The notes under the pieces are model-generated. The model did no database searches and was not told the origin of the DNA. It saw nothing but the letters and a program-made list of their open reading frames with translations. A program made the translations under genes and the position numbers. DNA of 64,000 nt from Streptomyces himalayensis subsp. himalayensis (GTDB taxonomy: Bacteria > Actinomycetota > Actinomycetes > Streptomycetales > Streptomycetaceae). The stretch spans positions 1-64,000 of the forward strand of contig NZ_JACEHE010000015.1 of assembly GCF_013778455.1 (NCBI RefSeq). The letters run 5' to 3'. Positions 32,935 to 41,198 of this stretch are shown in pieces. How positions within the stretch are numbered: position 1 is the first letter of the stretch; each line of letters opens with the position of its first letter.

Positions 32935-33603
32935 ATGAACTCGTCGGACACGCCGGCCACGGCGTTCTCGACGCTCATCCGCACCGCGTCGCACGATGCG
33001 CACACGGAAGCGGAGACCACGACGTTCATGAGCGACATGCTGGGCGGCAGGCTCGGCGTCGACGCGTACGCGCGGTACACGGAGCAGCTGTGGTTCGTGT
33101 ACGAGGCCTTGGAGAGCGGCGCGCAGAGGCTGGCGGACGACCCGGTGGCGGGTCCGTTCCTACGGCCTGAGCTGCTGCGGCTGTCCGCGCTGGAGCGTGA
33201 CCTCGCGCATCTGCGGGGCGCGGGGTGGCGTTCGACGCTGGCCGCGCTGCCGGCGACGAAGGCGTACGCGGCGCGGGTCGCCGAGTGCGCGCGCACATGG
33301 CCGGGCGGGTACGTCGCGCACCACTACACCCGCTATCTCGGCGACCTGTCCGGCGGCCAGATCATCCGCGACAAGGCGGAGAGGACCTGGGGTTTCTCAC
33401 GCAAGGGTGACGGGGTGCGGTTCTACGTCTTCGAGGGGATCACCAACCCGGCCGCGTTCAAGCGGGGGTATCGCGAGCTGCTCGACCGGGTGCGGGTGGA
33501 CGACCTCGAGAAGCAGCGGATCGTCGCGGAGTGCAAGCGGGCGTTCGCCCTGAACACGGCGGTGTTCAGGGCGCTGGGGGATGAGTTCCCGCTGAGTGCT
33601 TGA
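32935..33603 (+). CDS. hmuO: Heme oxygenase (biliverdin-producing)
   Basis: The 222-aa helical enzyme opens heme to biliverdin, CO and Fe2+. The proximal His lies in SHDAHTEAETTTFM near residue 20, and the distal helix with its Gly-rich kink is YLGDLSGGQIIRDKAERTWG near 138. GVRFYVFEGI and the final FALNTAVFRALGDE are also typical. ATG 32935 has CCGGAGGT upstream. The iron box at 32868 and the iron-uptake operon 1 kb away suggest that heme is used as an iron source here. It shows no membrane anchor. Confidence 0.93.
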   Translation: MNSSDTPATAFSTLIRTASHDAHTEAETTTFMSDMLGGRLGVDAYARYTEQLWFVYEALESGAQRLADDPVAGPFLRPELLRLSALERDLAHLRGAGWRSTLAALPATKAYAARVAECARTWPGGYVAHHYTRYLGDLSGGQIIRDKAERTWGFSRKGDGVRFYVFEGITNPAAFKRGYRELLDRVRVDDLEKQRIVAECKRAFALNTAVFRALGDEFPLSA

Positions 33604-33680
33604 TCCCCCCACCCCGCCCCTTCCCGTAACCGGGGGGCCAGCCCCCTGGACCCCCGGTCCTCAAGCTCCCCCAGCTAACT

Positions 33681-33700
33681 CCCCCAGCTAACGCTGGGGG
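33681..33700. repeat. Palindromic repeat at the 3' end of the PhzF gene
   Basis: CCCCCAGC-TAAC-GCTGGGGG is a perfect 8+4+8 hairpin. A partial copy (TCCCCCAGCTAAC) lies just before it at 33667-33679, and GTGCCCCCAG occurs twice just after. The TAG stop of phzF falls in the loop. Confidence 0.8.
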
Positions 33701-34377
33701 TGCCCCCAGGAGGTGCCCCCAGACGGGCTGGAAAATCCAGCCTGTCGCACCCGGCCGCCCACCTCGATCCACCCCTCGGGCCCCGGCGCCGTAAGGATCT
33801 GGGACCCCTTCCCCTGGATGATGTTCAGCGCACGGCCCAGCTCATGGGTGAGCAGCAGAGCCGCCGCCCCCGTCGCCTCGTCCTCGTCGATACCGTCGTC
33901 GCGACCAGGGAAGGCCCGAGCGCGGACACGCCCCGCGGACTCGTCCTCCCAGGCCCAGGCGTAGATCCACTCCCCGGGCGCCGGGACGGGAAGGGCGTCG
34001 ACCTCGGCCGCCGACCCGTACTGGCGGAGCGTACGCGGCGGCGCCCACTCGGCCCGGGCCTCGATCCAGCTGAACTCGCCGTCCAGGCGGGCGCCGACGA
34101 CCCCGGCCGGGGTGACCAGCTCGGGTACGTCGAGCAGCCACGCCGTGCCCACGCAGGGATGGCCGGCGAAGGGCAGCCGCAGCGTGGGGGTGTAGATGTC
34201 GATGACCCCGCGCTCGGGGTCGTCGACGAACACGGTCTCGCTGAAGCCGAGCTTGGCGGCGAACGCCTGCCGGTCGTCGGGGTCCGGCAGCACGGAGCCG
34301 TCGCGGACGACGCCCAGCTCGTTGCCGTATCCACCGCCCGGCCCGCAGAAGACCCGCAGTACGTCGAAGCTAGTCAC
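33688..34377 (-). CDS. PhzF family protein (phenazine biosynthesis-like isomerase)
   Basis: The 229-aa protein shows the PhzF fold: FDVLRVFCGPGGGYGNELGVV, the catalytic Glu region KLGFSETVFVDD, PTLRLPFAGHPCVGTAWLL and the matching C-terminal half DEDEATGAAALLLTHELG followed by KGSQILTAPGPEGWIEVGGR. Homologues isomerise or epimerise small acids; only a few make phenazines, and no phenazine genes are nearby. The final residues GGTSWGHPQR and the stop codon come from an intergenic palindromic repeat, so the native C-terminus has been replaced. The enzyme core looks intact. Confidence 0.88.
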   Translation of the reverse strand: MTSFDVLRVFCGPGGGYGNELGVVRDGSVLPDPDDRQAFAAKLGFSETVFVDDPERGVIDIYTPTLRLPFAGHPCVGTAWLLDVPELVTPAGVVGARLDGEFSWIEARAEWAPPRTLRQYGSAAEVDALPVPAPGEWIYAWAWEDESAGRVRARAFPGRDDGIDEDEATGAAALLLTHELGRALNIIQGKGSQILTAPGPEGWIEVGGRVRQAGFSSPSGGTSWGHPQR

Positions 34378-34563
34378 CCGCGCATTGAAACATCACCCGC
34401 GCCGCGAGGTCGTCGCCCCGGGGCCGGCGGCGTCGTGATCAGCCCAAAGCGGGGCCCTTGACCCGCACTTGACCGGAGTATGAGGTTTGCTTTGGGCCAC
34501 CGTGATCAAGTCGTGCTCGTACGTCTGCAATGAGAGGAGATTCACTGGACGGGCAGGTACTGG

Positions 34564-34582
34564 TGAGGTAAGGCTCAGATAA
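34564..34582 (+). promoter_or_regulatory. Iron box 1 upstream of efeO
   Basis: TGAGGTAAGGCTCAGATAA matches the 19 bp actinobacterial iron box at about 15 positions. It sits 57 bases before the efeO start and directly abuts a second box. Confidence 0.7.
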
Positions 34583-34583
34583 G

Positions 34584-34602
34584 TTAGGCCCGCCTCACCT
34601 CT
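34584..34602 (+). promoter_or_regulatory. Iron box 2 upstream of efeO
   Basis: TTAGGCCCGCCTCACCTCT keeps the TTAGG and CTCACCT ends of the iron box. Two consecutive boxes would let two regulator dimer pairs bind next to each other. Confidence 0.65.
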
Positions 34603-34639
34603 TATCTGTGCCCTTTCCATGAACCTCCTTGGAGCCCGA

Positions 34640-35797
34640 ATGCGAGCCGTAAGACTCTCCGTCGTCACCGCCGCCGCGACCGCGGCCGCTCTGACCGCCG
34701 TCACGGGCTGCACCGAGAAGAGCAGTGCACAGGGCGATGACAGCGTCATCGCGGTGACCGCGACCGACACCAAGTGCGAGGTCTCCAAGAAGGAGTTCCC
34801 GGCCGGGCACATCGAGCTCGCCATCGAGAACAAGGGCTCCAAGGTCACCGAGGTCTACATCCTCTTCCCGGACGACCGCGTCGTCACCGAGCGCGAGAAC
34901 ATCGGCCCGGGCACCAAGCAGACGGTCACCGCTGAAGTGAAGGCGGGCGATTACCGGATCGCCTGCAAGCCCGGCATGAAGGGCGACGGCATCCGCCAGG
35001 ACGTGAAGGCGACCGGCGGAGGTACGACCGCCAAGCGCGACCCGCGCCTCGACGCGGCTGTCGCCGCGTACCGCAAGTACGTGCAGGCGCAGGCCGACGA
35101 GACGCTGCCGAAGGTGAAGGTCTTCGCGGACGCGGTCAAGGACGGTGACATCGAGGCCGCGAAGAAGGCGTACGCCGACTCGCGTATCGGCTGGGAGCGC
35201 ACCGAGCCGGTCGCCGAGTCCTTCGGGGACATCGACCCGAAGGTCGACGTCCGCGAGGACGGTCTCGAGGAGGGCCAGGACCTGGAGAAGGACTGGACCG
35301 GCTGGCACCGCCTGGAGCGGTCCCTCTGGCAGGACAAGAAGATCACCGACCGGGACAAGGAGCTCGCCGATCTGCTGGTGAAGGACCTCACCGACTGGCA
35401 GAACCGCGTCGGCAAGGCCGAGATCACCCCGACCTCGATGGCCAACGGCGCCAAGGAGCTCCTCGACGAGGTCGCCACCGGCAAGGTCACCGGCGAGGAG
35501 GAGCGCTACTCGCACACCGACCTGGTCGACTTCAAGGCGAACGTCGAGGGCGCCGAGAAGTCGTACGAGCTGCTGAAGCCGGTCGCCTCCGAGAACGACA
35601 CCGCGCTGACGAAGGAGCTCGACAAGCAGTTCGCGGCGCTCGACGCGCTGCTCGACAAGTACCGCGAGAACAAGGACTCCTACGAGTTCACCTCCTACGA
35701 CAAGGTCGGCGAGGACGAGCGCAAGCAGCTGTCGGACGCCGTCAACGCGCTTGCGGAGCCGCTGTCCAAGCTCGCGGCCGCGGTCGTCGTCAAGTAG
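34640..35797 (+). CDS. efeO: EfeO, iron uptake lipoprotein (cupredoxin plus M75/imelysin domains)
   Basis: The 385-aa lipoprotein has a signal peptide ending in the lipobox TAVTGC (Cys24). An N-terminal cupredoxin-like domain (about 35-130) contains ATDTKCEVSKKEFPAGHIEL and DYRIACKPGM. The C-terminal peptidase M75/imelysin-like domain (about 140-385) contains the metal motif WHRLERSLW. EfeO binds iron outside the membrane and hands it to EfeB and EfeU. ATG 34640 follows GGAG by seven bases; the ATG at 34619 has no such site. It is first in an efeO-efeB-efeU operon controlled by two iron boxes. Confidence 0.95.
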   Translation: MRAVRLSVVTAAATAAALTAVTGCTEKSSAQGDDSVIAVTATDTKCEVSKKEFPAGHIELAIENKGSKVTEVYILFPDDRVVTERENIGPGTKQTVTAEVKAGDYRIACKPGMKGDGIRQDVKATGGGTTAKRDPRLDAAVAAYRKYVQAQADETLPKVKVFADAVKDGDIEAAKKAYADSRIGWERTEPVAESFGDIDPKVDVREDGLEEGQDLEKDWTGWHRLERSLWQDKKITDRDKELADLLVKDLTDWQNRVGKAEITPTSMANGAKELLDEVATGKVTGEEERYSHTDLVDFKANVEGAEKSYELLKPVASENDTALTKELDKQFAALDALLDKYRENKDSYEFTSYDKVGEDERKQLSDAVNALAEPLSKLAAAVVVK

Positions 35798-35834
35798 GCA
35801 GCAGCAGGTCCAGGGACGTCAGGCAGGGAAGACC

Positions 35835-37169
35835 ATGGCGGAACAGCCCGTAGCGCAGGAACAGCAGGAACTCTCCGACCAGCCGGAACAGCCGACGGGG
35901 ACCGCGGAGGAACCGGCGCCTGCGCCGGTGGCCAACTCCACTGTCCCGTCGCGGCGTTCGCTGCTCGGCTGGGGCGGTGCCGGGCTCGCGCTCGGTGCCG
36001 CCGCGGCGGGCGGCGCCGTCGCGGTGGCGCGGTCGGCGGACTCCCCCGCGCCCGCGGCCGAGTCCGGCGCCGCCGTGGCGTTCCACGGGGCGCATCAGGC
36101 GGGCATCGCCACTCCGGTGCAGGACCGGCTGCACTTCGCGGCGTTCGACGTGAAGACGGACGACCGTGCCGAGTTCGTGCAGCTGCTCAACGACTGGACG
36201 AAGGCGGCGGACCGGATGACCGCCGGGCGGACGGTGGGCGAGGGCGCGTACGGCGGTCTCGCCGAGGCGCCGCCGGACGACACCGGCGAGGCGCTGGGCC
36301 TCAAGCCCTCACGGCTGACGCTCACGATCGGCTTCGGGCCGTCCCTGTTCGACAGGTTCGAGCTGCGGGAGCAGCGGCCGGAGGCCCTGCTGGACTTGCC
36401 GAAGTTCCCCGGCGACAACCTCGACAAGGCGCGCAGCGACGGCGATCTGTGCATCCAGGCCTGCGCGGACGACCCGCAGGTCGCGGTGCACGCCATCCGC
36501 AACCTCGCCCGCATCGGCTTCGGCAAGGTAGCCATCCGCTGGTCGCAGCTGGGCTTCGGCAAGACGTCCTCGACGACTCCCGAGGAGCAGACCCCGCGCA
36601 ACCTCATGGGCTTCAAGGACGGCACGCGCAACATCGCGGGCACGGACACGGCTGAACTGGCCAAGCACGTGTGGGTGTCCGATTCGGACGGCCCTGCGTG
36701 GATGGCCGGCGGTTCGTATCTCGTCGCGCGCCGTATCCGGATGAACATCGAGACGTGGGACCGGACCTCGTTGCAGGAGCAGGAGGACATCTTCGGCCGG
36801 GACAAGGGTGAGGGGGCGCCGGTCGGCAAGGCGAAGGAGCGGGACGAGCCGTTCCTGAAGGCGATGCTGCCGGACGCGCATGTGAGGCTCGCGCACCCCG
36901 ACACCAACAACGGGGCGAAGATCCTGAGGCGCGGCTACTCCTTCACGGACGGCACGGACGGCCTCGGCCGCCTGGAGGCAGGGCTGTTCTTCCTCGCGTA
37001 CCAGCGCGACGTCCGCAAGGGCTTCATCCCGGTGCAGCAGAGCCTGGCGCGCGCCGACGCCCTCAACGAGTACATCCAGCACGTGGGTTCCGCGATCTTC
37101 GCGATCCCGCCGGGCGTCCGCGACAAGGACGACTGGTGGGGCCGGGCCCTGTTCTCCGGGAAGGCGTGA
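35835..37169 (+). CDS. efeB: EfeB, deferrochelatase/peroxidase (Dyp-type, Tat-exported)
   Basis: This 444-aa heme peroxidase is exported by Tat: SRRSLLGWGGAGL at residue 39, after a long disordered leader rich in Glu, Pro and Gln. The Dyp signature is NLMGFKDGTRNIAGTD (GxxDG, with Asp and Arg in the distal pocket). The proximal heme His lies in VRLAHPDTNNGAKILRRGYS. In EfeUOB systems it oxidises ferrous iron or removes iron from heme. It is translated 37 bases after efeO and is followed by efeU one base later. Confidence 0.95.
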   Translation: MAEQPVAQEQQELSDQPEQPTGTAEEPAPAPVANSTVPSRRSLLGWGGAGLALGAAAAGGAVAVARSADSPAPAAESGAAVAFHGAHQAGIATPVQDRLHFAAFDVKTDDRAEFVQLLNDWTKAADRMTAGRTVGEGAYGGLAEAPPDDTGEALGLKPSRLTLTIGFGPSLFDRFELREQRPEALLDLPKFPGDNLDKARSDGDLCIQACADDPQVAVHAIRNLARIGFGKVAIRWSQLGFGKTSSTTPEEQTPRNLMGFKDGTRNIAGTDTAELAKHVWVSDSDGPAWMAGGSYLVARRIRMNIETWDRTSLQEQEDIFGRDKGEGAPVGKAKERDEPFLKAMLPDAHVRLAHPDTNNGAKILRRGYSFTDGTDGLGRLEAGLFFLAYQRDVRKGFIPVQQSLARADALNEYIQHVGSAIFAIPPGVRDKDDWWGRALFSGKA

Positions 37170-37170
37170 G

Positions 37171-38025
37171 ATGTTCGCCAACTATCTGATCGGCCTGCGC
37201 GAGGGGCTCGAGGCGAGCCTCGTCGTCTGCATCCTCATCGCGTATCTGGTGAAGACCGGGCGGCGTGACGCGCTGCGGCCCATCTGGATCGGCATCGGGG
37301 TAGCCGTCGCGCTGGCGCTCGGCTTCGGCTGCGCGCTGGAATTCGGCTCCCAGGAGCTGACGTTCGAGGCGCAGGAGACGCTCGGCGGCACGCTGTCGCT
37401 CCTCGCCGTGGGCCTGGTCACGTGGATGGTCTTCTGGATGCGCCGCACCGCGCGCCATCTGAAGTCCGAGCTGCACGGGAAGCTGGACGCGGCGCTGCAG
37501 ATGGGCACGGGCGCGCTGGTCGCCACCGCCTTCCTGGCGGTCGGCCGCGAGGGTCTGGAGACCGCGCTGTTCGTGTGGGCGTCGGTCCGCGCCTCGAACG
37601 ACGGCACGTACGCCCCGCTGGCCGGCGTCGTGCTCGGTCTGGCCACGGCGGTCGCGCTCGGCTGGCTCTTCTACCGCGGGGCGCTGCGCATCAACCTGGC
37701 GAAGTTCTTCACCTGGACGGGTGGCATGCTGGTCGTCGTGGCGGCGGGCGTGCTCGCGTACGGCTTCCACGACCTGCAGGAGGCCGACATCCTGCCGGGC
37801 CTGACCAACAAGGCCTTCGACATCAGCGAGACCATCCCGCCGGACAGCTGGTACGGGACGCTGCTGAAGGGTGTGTTCAACTTCCAGCCCAACCCGACGG
37901 TGCTTCAGGTCACGGTGTGGGCGCTGTACTTGATCCCGACGCTCGCGCTGTTCCTCTCCCCGATGCGCGTGGGATCCGGGCGCGCCAGGGCGAAGGAGGC
38001 CCGTCCCGTCGGCGAGGAGATCTGA
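37171..38025 (+). CDS. efeU: EfeU, FTR1-type iron permease
   Basis: The 284-aa, seven-helix permease carries the two iron-binding REGLE motifs: LREGLEASLVVCILIAYL at residue 10 and GREGLETALFVWASV near 127. It moves iron across the membrane after oxidation by EfeB. The ATG comes one base after the efeB stop. The last helix and tail (QVTVWALYLIPTLALFLSPM) are partly duplicated 194 bases downstream. Confidence 0.95.
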   Translation: MFANYLIGLREGLEASLVVCILIAYLVKTGRRDALRPIWIGIGVAVALALGFGCALEFGSQELTFEAQETLGGTLSLLAVGLVTWMVFWMRRTARHLKSELHGKLDAALQMGTGALVATAFLAVGREGLETALFVWASVRASNDGTYAPLAGVVLGLATAVALGWLFYRGALRINLAKFFTWTGGMLVVVAAGVLAYGFHDLQEADILPGLTNKAFDISETIPPDSWYGTLLKGVFNFQPNPTVLQVTVWALYLIPTLALFLSPMRVGSGRARAKEARPVGEEI

Positions 38026-38099
38026 CCGGACGAATCGCCGGCTGATCATCGGCCCGCGCTGATCCAAGTGCCCGCACCGCCGCCCCGGTTCCCGCGACC

Positions 38100-38195
38100 G
38101 AGGTCACGGTGCGGGCGCCGTACGTGATCCCCGCACTCGCGCTGTTCCTGACCCCGGTAAGGTTCGGCCCCGGGAAGGGGAAGGTGAGGGGAACC
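38100..38195 (+). pseudogene. Decayed duplicate of the efeU 3' end
   Basis: In the plus frame this stretch reads EVTVRAPYVIPALALFLTPV, then RFGPGKGKVRGT. It mirrors the EfeU end QVTVWALYLIPTLALFLSPM, then RVGSGRARAKEA. DNA identity by eye is about four in five over the first 55 bases. There is no start codon or upstream REGLE sequence, so it is a fragment, left by tandem duplication or by loss of a second efeU. The next gene's start lies just inside its end. Confidence 0.7.
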
Positions 38196-38197
38196 CG

Positions 38198-39181
38198 ATG
38201 TCTAAGCTTCGCAGTCTCAGCCGACCGGCCGTGTCGGTGGCGCTGATGAGCGCCCTGTCGGTGACGGCGAGCGGGTGCGTGACGGTGCACGGGGAGCGGG
38301 AGGTCGTCCCGGCCGCGACCAAGGCCGAGGCGGCACGCGCCCTCAAGGACTTCCTGATCGCGTACAACAAGGCCGACAAGATGTACGACCAGTCCGTGGA
38401 CGCGGATCGCGTGACCGGCGCGCTCGCCGACATCGACGCCGCGAAGCACAAGGCCGGCCATACGAACCATCCGGACGGCAACCCGTCCCATGTGCCGCTG
38501 AAGCTGACCGACGCGGAGTTCACCATCCCCAAGAAGGCCGGCTGGCCGCGCTGGTTCGTCGCCGACACCCATTCCAACAAGAGCGAGAACGCCCGCTGGT
38601 TGCTGGTGTTCACGCGGGGCGGCGCGGACGAGGTGTGGGAGGTCTCGTATCTGACGGTCCTCTCCCCCGACGACATACCGGAGTTCAAGAAGGACAAGGA
38701 CGGCTGGGCGGAGCCGGTCACCGCGAACGCCGCGGACCTGGCGGTCGAGCCGAAGGATCTGAGCCGCTCGTACGCGACCTATCTGAAGGACGGCGGCACC
38801 TCCTTCGCGCCCGGCACGCACACCTCGCAGTGGCGCGCCGCCCGCGAGAAGAACGCCAGCAGGCCCGGCCTGGCCCGGCAGTACGTCGACGAGCCTCTGA
38901 CGTCCGGCGACTACGCGCCGGTGGGCCTGCGCACCGACGACGGCGGGGCGCTGGTGTTCTTCACCACGCACCACTACGAGAAGCAGACCGCGGCGCAGGG
39001 TGTCACCCTCACGGTCAACGACGCGAACATCGAGGCACTGATGACGGGCGAGCCCAAGCAGTCGCTCACCCTGGAGTGGGTCTCCAACCAGGCAGTGCTG
39101 GACCCGGCGAAGACCGCCTCGGACGACAGGATCAAGATCCTCAGCCGGATCCAGGGGCTGACGGGGGCGAGGGGCGAGTAG
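38198..39181 (+). CDS. Lipoprotein, conserved hypothetical
   Basis: The 327-aa precursor has a signal peptide with lipobox VTASGC near residue 27. The mature part has ALKDFLIAYNKADKMYDQS, a Trp-rich centre (KKAGWPRWFVADTHSN), a strand-rich DEVWEVSYLTVLSPDDIPEF and near the end GGALVFFTTHHYEKQTAAQG. I recognise no catalytic motif. The alternating strand content and the LVFFTTHHYE segment fit a lipid-anchored NTF2-like or DUF8094-like domain; the assignment is uncertain. The gene lies right after the efeUOB operon but with its own start, so a link to iron is possible but unproven. Confidence 0.8.
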   Translation: MSKLRSLSRPAVSVALMSALSVTASGCVTVHGEREVVPAATKAEAARALKDFLIAYNKADKMYDQSVDADRVTGALADIDAAKHKAGHTNHPDGNPSHVPLKLTDAEFTIPKKAGWPRWFVADTHSNKSENARWLLVFTRGGADEVWEVSYLTVLSPDDIPEFKKDKDGWAEPVTANAADLAVEPKDLSRSYATYLKDGGTSFAPGTHTSQWRAAREKNASRPGLARQYVDEPLTSGDYAPVGLRTDDGGALVFFTTHHYEKQTAAQGVTLTVNDANIEALMTGEPKQSLTLEWVSNQAVLDPAKTASDDRIKILSRIQGLTGARGE

Positions 39182-39301
39182 GCGGCCGGGACCGCCTCTC
39201 GACGGGGCCGAACGGACGCCTGGCCGACGCGCGCGCCGCCCCCCCTGAAGGGGCCGTTGCTGCGATGGCCAGTGCTGGGAGGGCCGGAGCTGCGAGGACC
39301 G

Positions 39302-39486
39302 GTGACGGCCGGAGGGTCAGCCCCGCAGGGGCCAGTGACGGCCGGAGGGTCAGCCCCGCAGGGGTCAGGCAGGCAGGTCAGCCCCGCAGGGGCCGGTGAC
39401 GGCCGGAGGGTCAGCCCCGCAGGGGCCAGTGACGGCCGGAGGGTCAGCCCCGCAGGGGCCAGGCAGGCACGTCAGCCCCGCAGGGG
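39302..39486. repeat. Hairpin array: six copies of TCAGCCCCGCAGGGG
   Basis: TCAGCCCCGCAGGGG starts at 39317, 39350, 39378, 39411, 39444 and 39472. Spacings are 33, 28, 33, 33 and 28 bases. The 33-base unit adds GTGACGGCCGGAGGG; the 28-base unit adds CAGGCAGGCA instead. Each copy holds GCCCC-GCA-GGGGC, a small hairpin. The rightmost copy is the real 3' end (Trp-Pro-Leu-Arg-Gly-stop) of the primase-like gene. The spacer 39182-39471 contains no other feature. Confidence 0.85.
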
Positions 39487-40197
39487 CCAGGCGGTCAGGT
39501 GGTCCGGCTCCTGCCCCGCATAGCGGGCACAGGCATCCGTCAGGGTCTCGAGCAGCGTCAGCGGGTCCGGGAGCGCCAGCTCCGGCCCGCGCAGCCAGGT
39601 CACGCTCGCCCCGCCGGGCAGCTGGGCCGGCGGGACCAGGACGTACGAGCCGCGGCAGTGCCACCGCAGGCCCGGGTGCTCGTCCATCGTCTCGGGGTGG
39701 CAGTCCAGCTCGCAGGGCCACCACTCGTCCTCATCCTCGGGCGTACCGCGTGTCGCCGTGAAGAAGAGCACACGGTCGCCGCCGGACTCGGCGACGGGCC
39801 CGACGTCGATCCCGTCGGCGAGCAGCCGCTCCAACGCCTCGAGCCCCGCCTCCCTGGGCACGTCGAGCACGTCGTGGACCATGCCGGTCGCGGTGATGAA
39901 GTTGGCCTGCGGCTGATGCCGCGCCCACCGCTCGATCTGGGCGCGGTCCGTCGTGGACTGGGTCTGCCAGGCGAAGGAGACGGGGTGCCGGGCGGGCGTG
40001 GGACAGCCGATACGGTCGCAGGAACACCCGTACCCCGAGGGGTACGCGGCCGGCGCGAGCGGCAGTCCCTCCGAGGCGACGGCCAGCAACAGGGCCTCGC
40101 GACGGGCGTCATCGCCCGTGTCCTTCGGACGACGAGCGCGCAGCCACTGGGAAATCCTGCCCTGCCCGCCGGACCGGTGGCCGAACCCTGCGCCCAT
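39472..40197 (-). CDS. Bifunctional DNA primase/polymerase (Prim-Pol) domain protein
   Basis: The 241-aa protein has a prim-pol-like N-terminal domain. EALLLAVASEGLPLAPAAYP is followed by a Cys-rich GYGCSCDRIGCPTPARHP, then QIERWARHQPQANFITATGM and the acidic VHDVLDVPREAGLEAL, which would hold the catalytic Asp pair. Such domains make primers in mobile or phage-type replication, but stand-alone copies like this occur in streptomycete chromosomes with unknown roles. ATG 40197 follows GAGGGG closely; the longer frame is not homologous. The last codons are the founder of the hairpin array. Confidence 0.8.
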   Translation of the reverse strand: MGAGFGHRSGGQGRISQWLRARRPKDTGDDARREALLLAVASEGLPLAPAAYPSGYGCSCDRIGCPTPARHPVSFAWQTQSTTDRAQIERWARHQPQANFITATGMVHDVLDVPREAGLEALERLLADGIDVGPVAESGGDRVLFFTATRGTPEDEDEWWPCELDCHPETMDEHPGLRWHCRGSYVLVPPAQLPGGASVTWLRGPELALPDPLTLLETLTDACARYAGQEPDHLTAWPLRG

Positions 40198-40346
40198 GTA
40201 TCCCCTCATCTCGCCGACGTTTCGTCCATGGTGCCACCATCCTGAGCCCCCGGTGACCGCAGTCCACATCCGGGGTACGTGGGGCGATACCAACCGCGGG
40301 TGTCAATGCGGACATTTACCGCATACCTCCCCCTACCGTGGTCGCC

Positions 40347-41171
40347 ATGGTCACAAGGACTGTGCTGGCCGGCCTGGCGACGCTGACCGTCGCGGGCCCG
40401 GCCGCGGGCCTCACTCCCCTGGAATGGGGAGGCGCCCCCCTGACGATCGACGCGCTCCCCCGCGTCGTCTACACCGCACACCGCGGCGGCGCCCTGGAGG
40501 TGCCGGAGAACAGCATGTCGGGACTGATGGCGACGTACCGGCGGGGCTCGGCCCACGCCCTCGACGTCGATACGCGGATGCTGCGCGACGGCACCGTGGT
40601 GGCGATGCACGACGCCACCCTGGACCGCACGACCCGCACGAAGGGCCCGGTGCGCGGGCTCACCCTCGGGGAGTGGCAGAAGGTACGGCTGCGGCCTGAC
40701 CCGAAGCTGCCGGGCCGCTGGCGCGCCGAGCGGCCGCCGACCGTCGCCGAGGTGCTCGACCGCCTCGGCGGCCACGTCGTCCTGATGCTGGAGGCCAAGG
40801 ACCCGGACAGCCTCGACACGCTCGCCAGGATGATCCGCACCCGCGGCCTGATCCGCTCGGTGCTGGTCAACTCCAACGACCCCGAAGTCGCCCGGCGCGC
40901 CCACCGGTTGGGGCTCGTCTCCCAGCTGTGGCGCTCGCACAAGCAGATGCGCACGGACCGGCCGGAGCGCTGGGCGTCCTTCGTGGACGTCCTTGACGTC
41001 GACTACCGGGCGCGTGATTCCGATCTCGTACGCGCCGTGCGCTCGGGCATCCCCCGGGTGTGGGCGCACACGGTGAACACCCGCGAACAGCGCGACCGCG
41101 TACTGCGGCTGGGCTGCAACGGCGTGATCACAGACGCACCGACGCTGCTGACGGGGGCCGGAGGTCGGTAG
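40347..41171 (+). CDS. Glycerophosphodiester phosphodiesterase
   Basis: The 274-aa protein has a GDPD catalytic barrel: TAHRGGALEVPENSMSG (His-Arg-Gly and Glu-Asn), HALDVDTRMLRDGTVVAMHD (second acidic pair and His), and VVLMLEAKDPDSLDTLA (Glu, Lys). It hydrolyses glycerophosphodiesters to glycerol-3-phosphate plus alcohol. The N-terminus VTRTVLAGLATLTVAGPAAG is a weak signal peptide, so export is likely. TACCGT lies 7-12 bases upstream of ATG 40347 and suggests a leaderless or short-leader message. The GTG at 40338 is an alternative start. Confidence 0.9.
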   Translation: MVTRTVLAGLATLTVAGPAAGLTPLEWGGAPLTIDALPRVVYTAHRGGALEVPENSMSGLMATYRRGSAHALDVDTRMLRDGTVVAMHDATLDRTTRTKGPVRGLTLGEWQKVRLRPDPKLPGRWRAERPPTVAEVLDRLGGHVVLMLEAKDPDSLDTLARMIRTRGLIRSVLVNSNDPEVARRAHRLGLVSQLWRSHKQMRTDRPERWASFVDVLDVDYRARDSDLVRAVRSGIPRVWAHTVNTREQRDRVLRLGCNGVITDAPTLLTGAGGR

Positions 41172-41198
41172 GCGCGGCGGGGCCGGGCGGGTGCCGCC

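Noticed and set aside
33688..34377. Phenazine biosynthesis locus
   Set aside because: PhzF-fold proteins are widespread; no phzA-G neighbours are present.
39302..39486. CRISPR array
   Set aside because: Units are adjacent tandem copies with 13-18 base variable parts that are also repeated; there are no unique spacers and no cas genes.
39257..39523. An 88-aa protein made of VTAGGSAPQGP repeats
   Set aside because: The repetition comes from the DNA hairpin array; there is no ribosome binding site and the frame changes between units.
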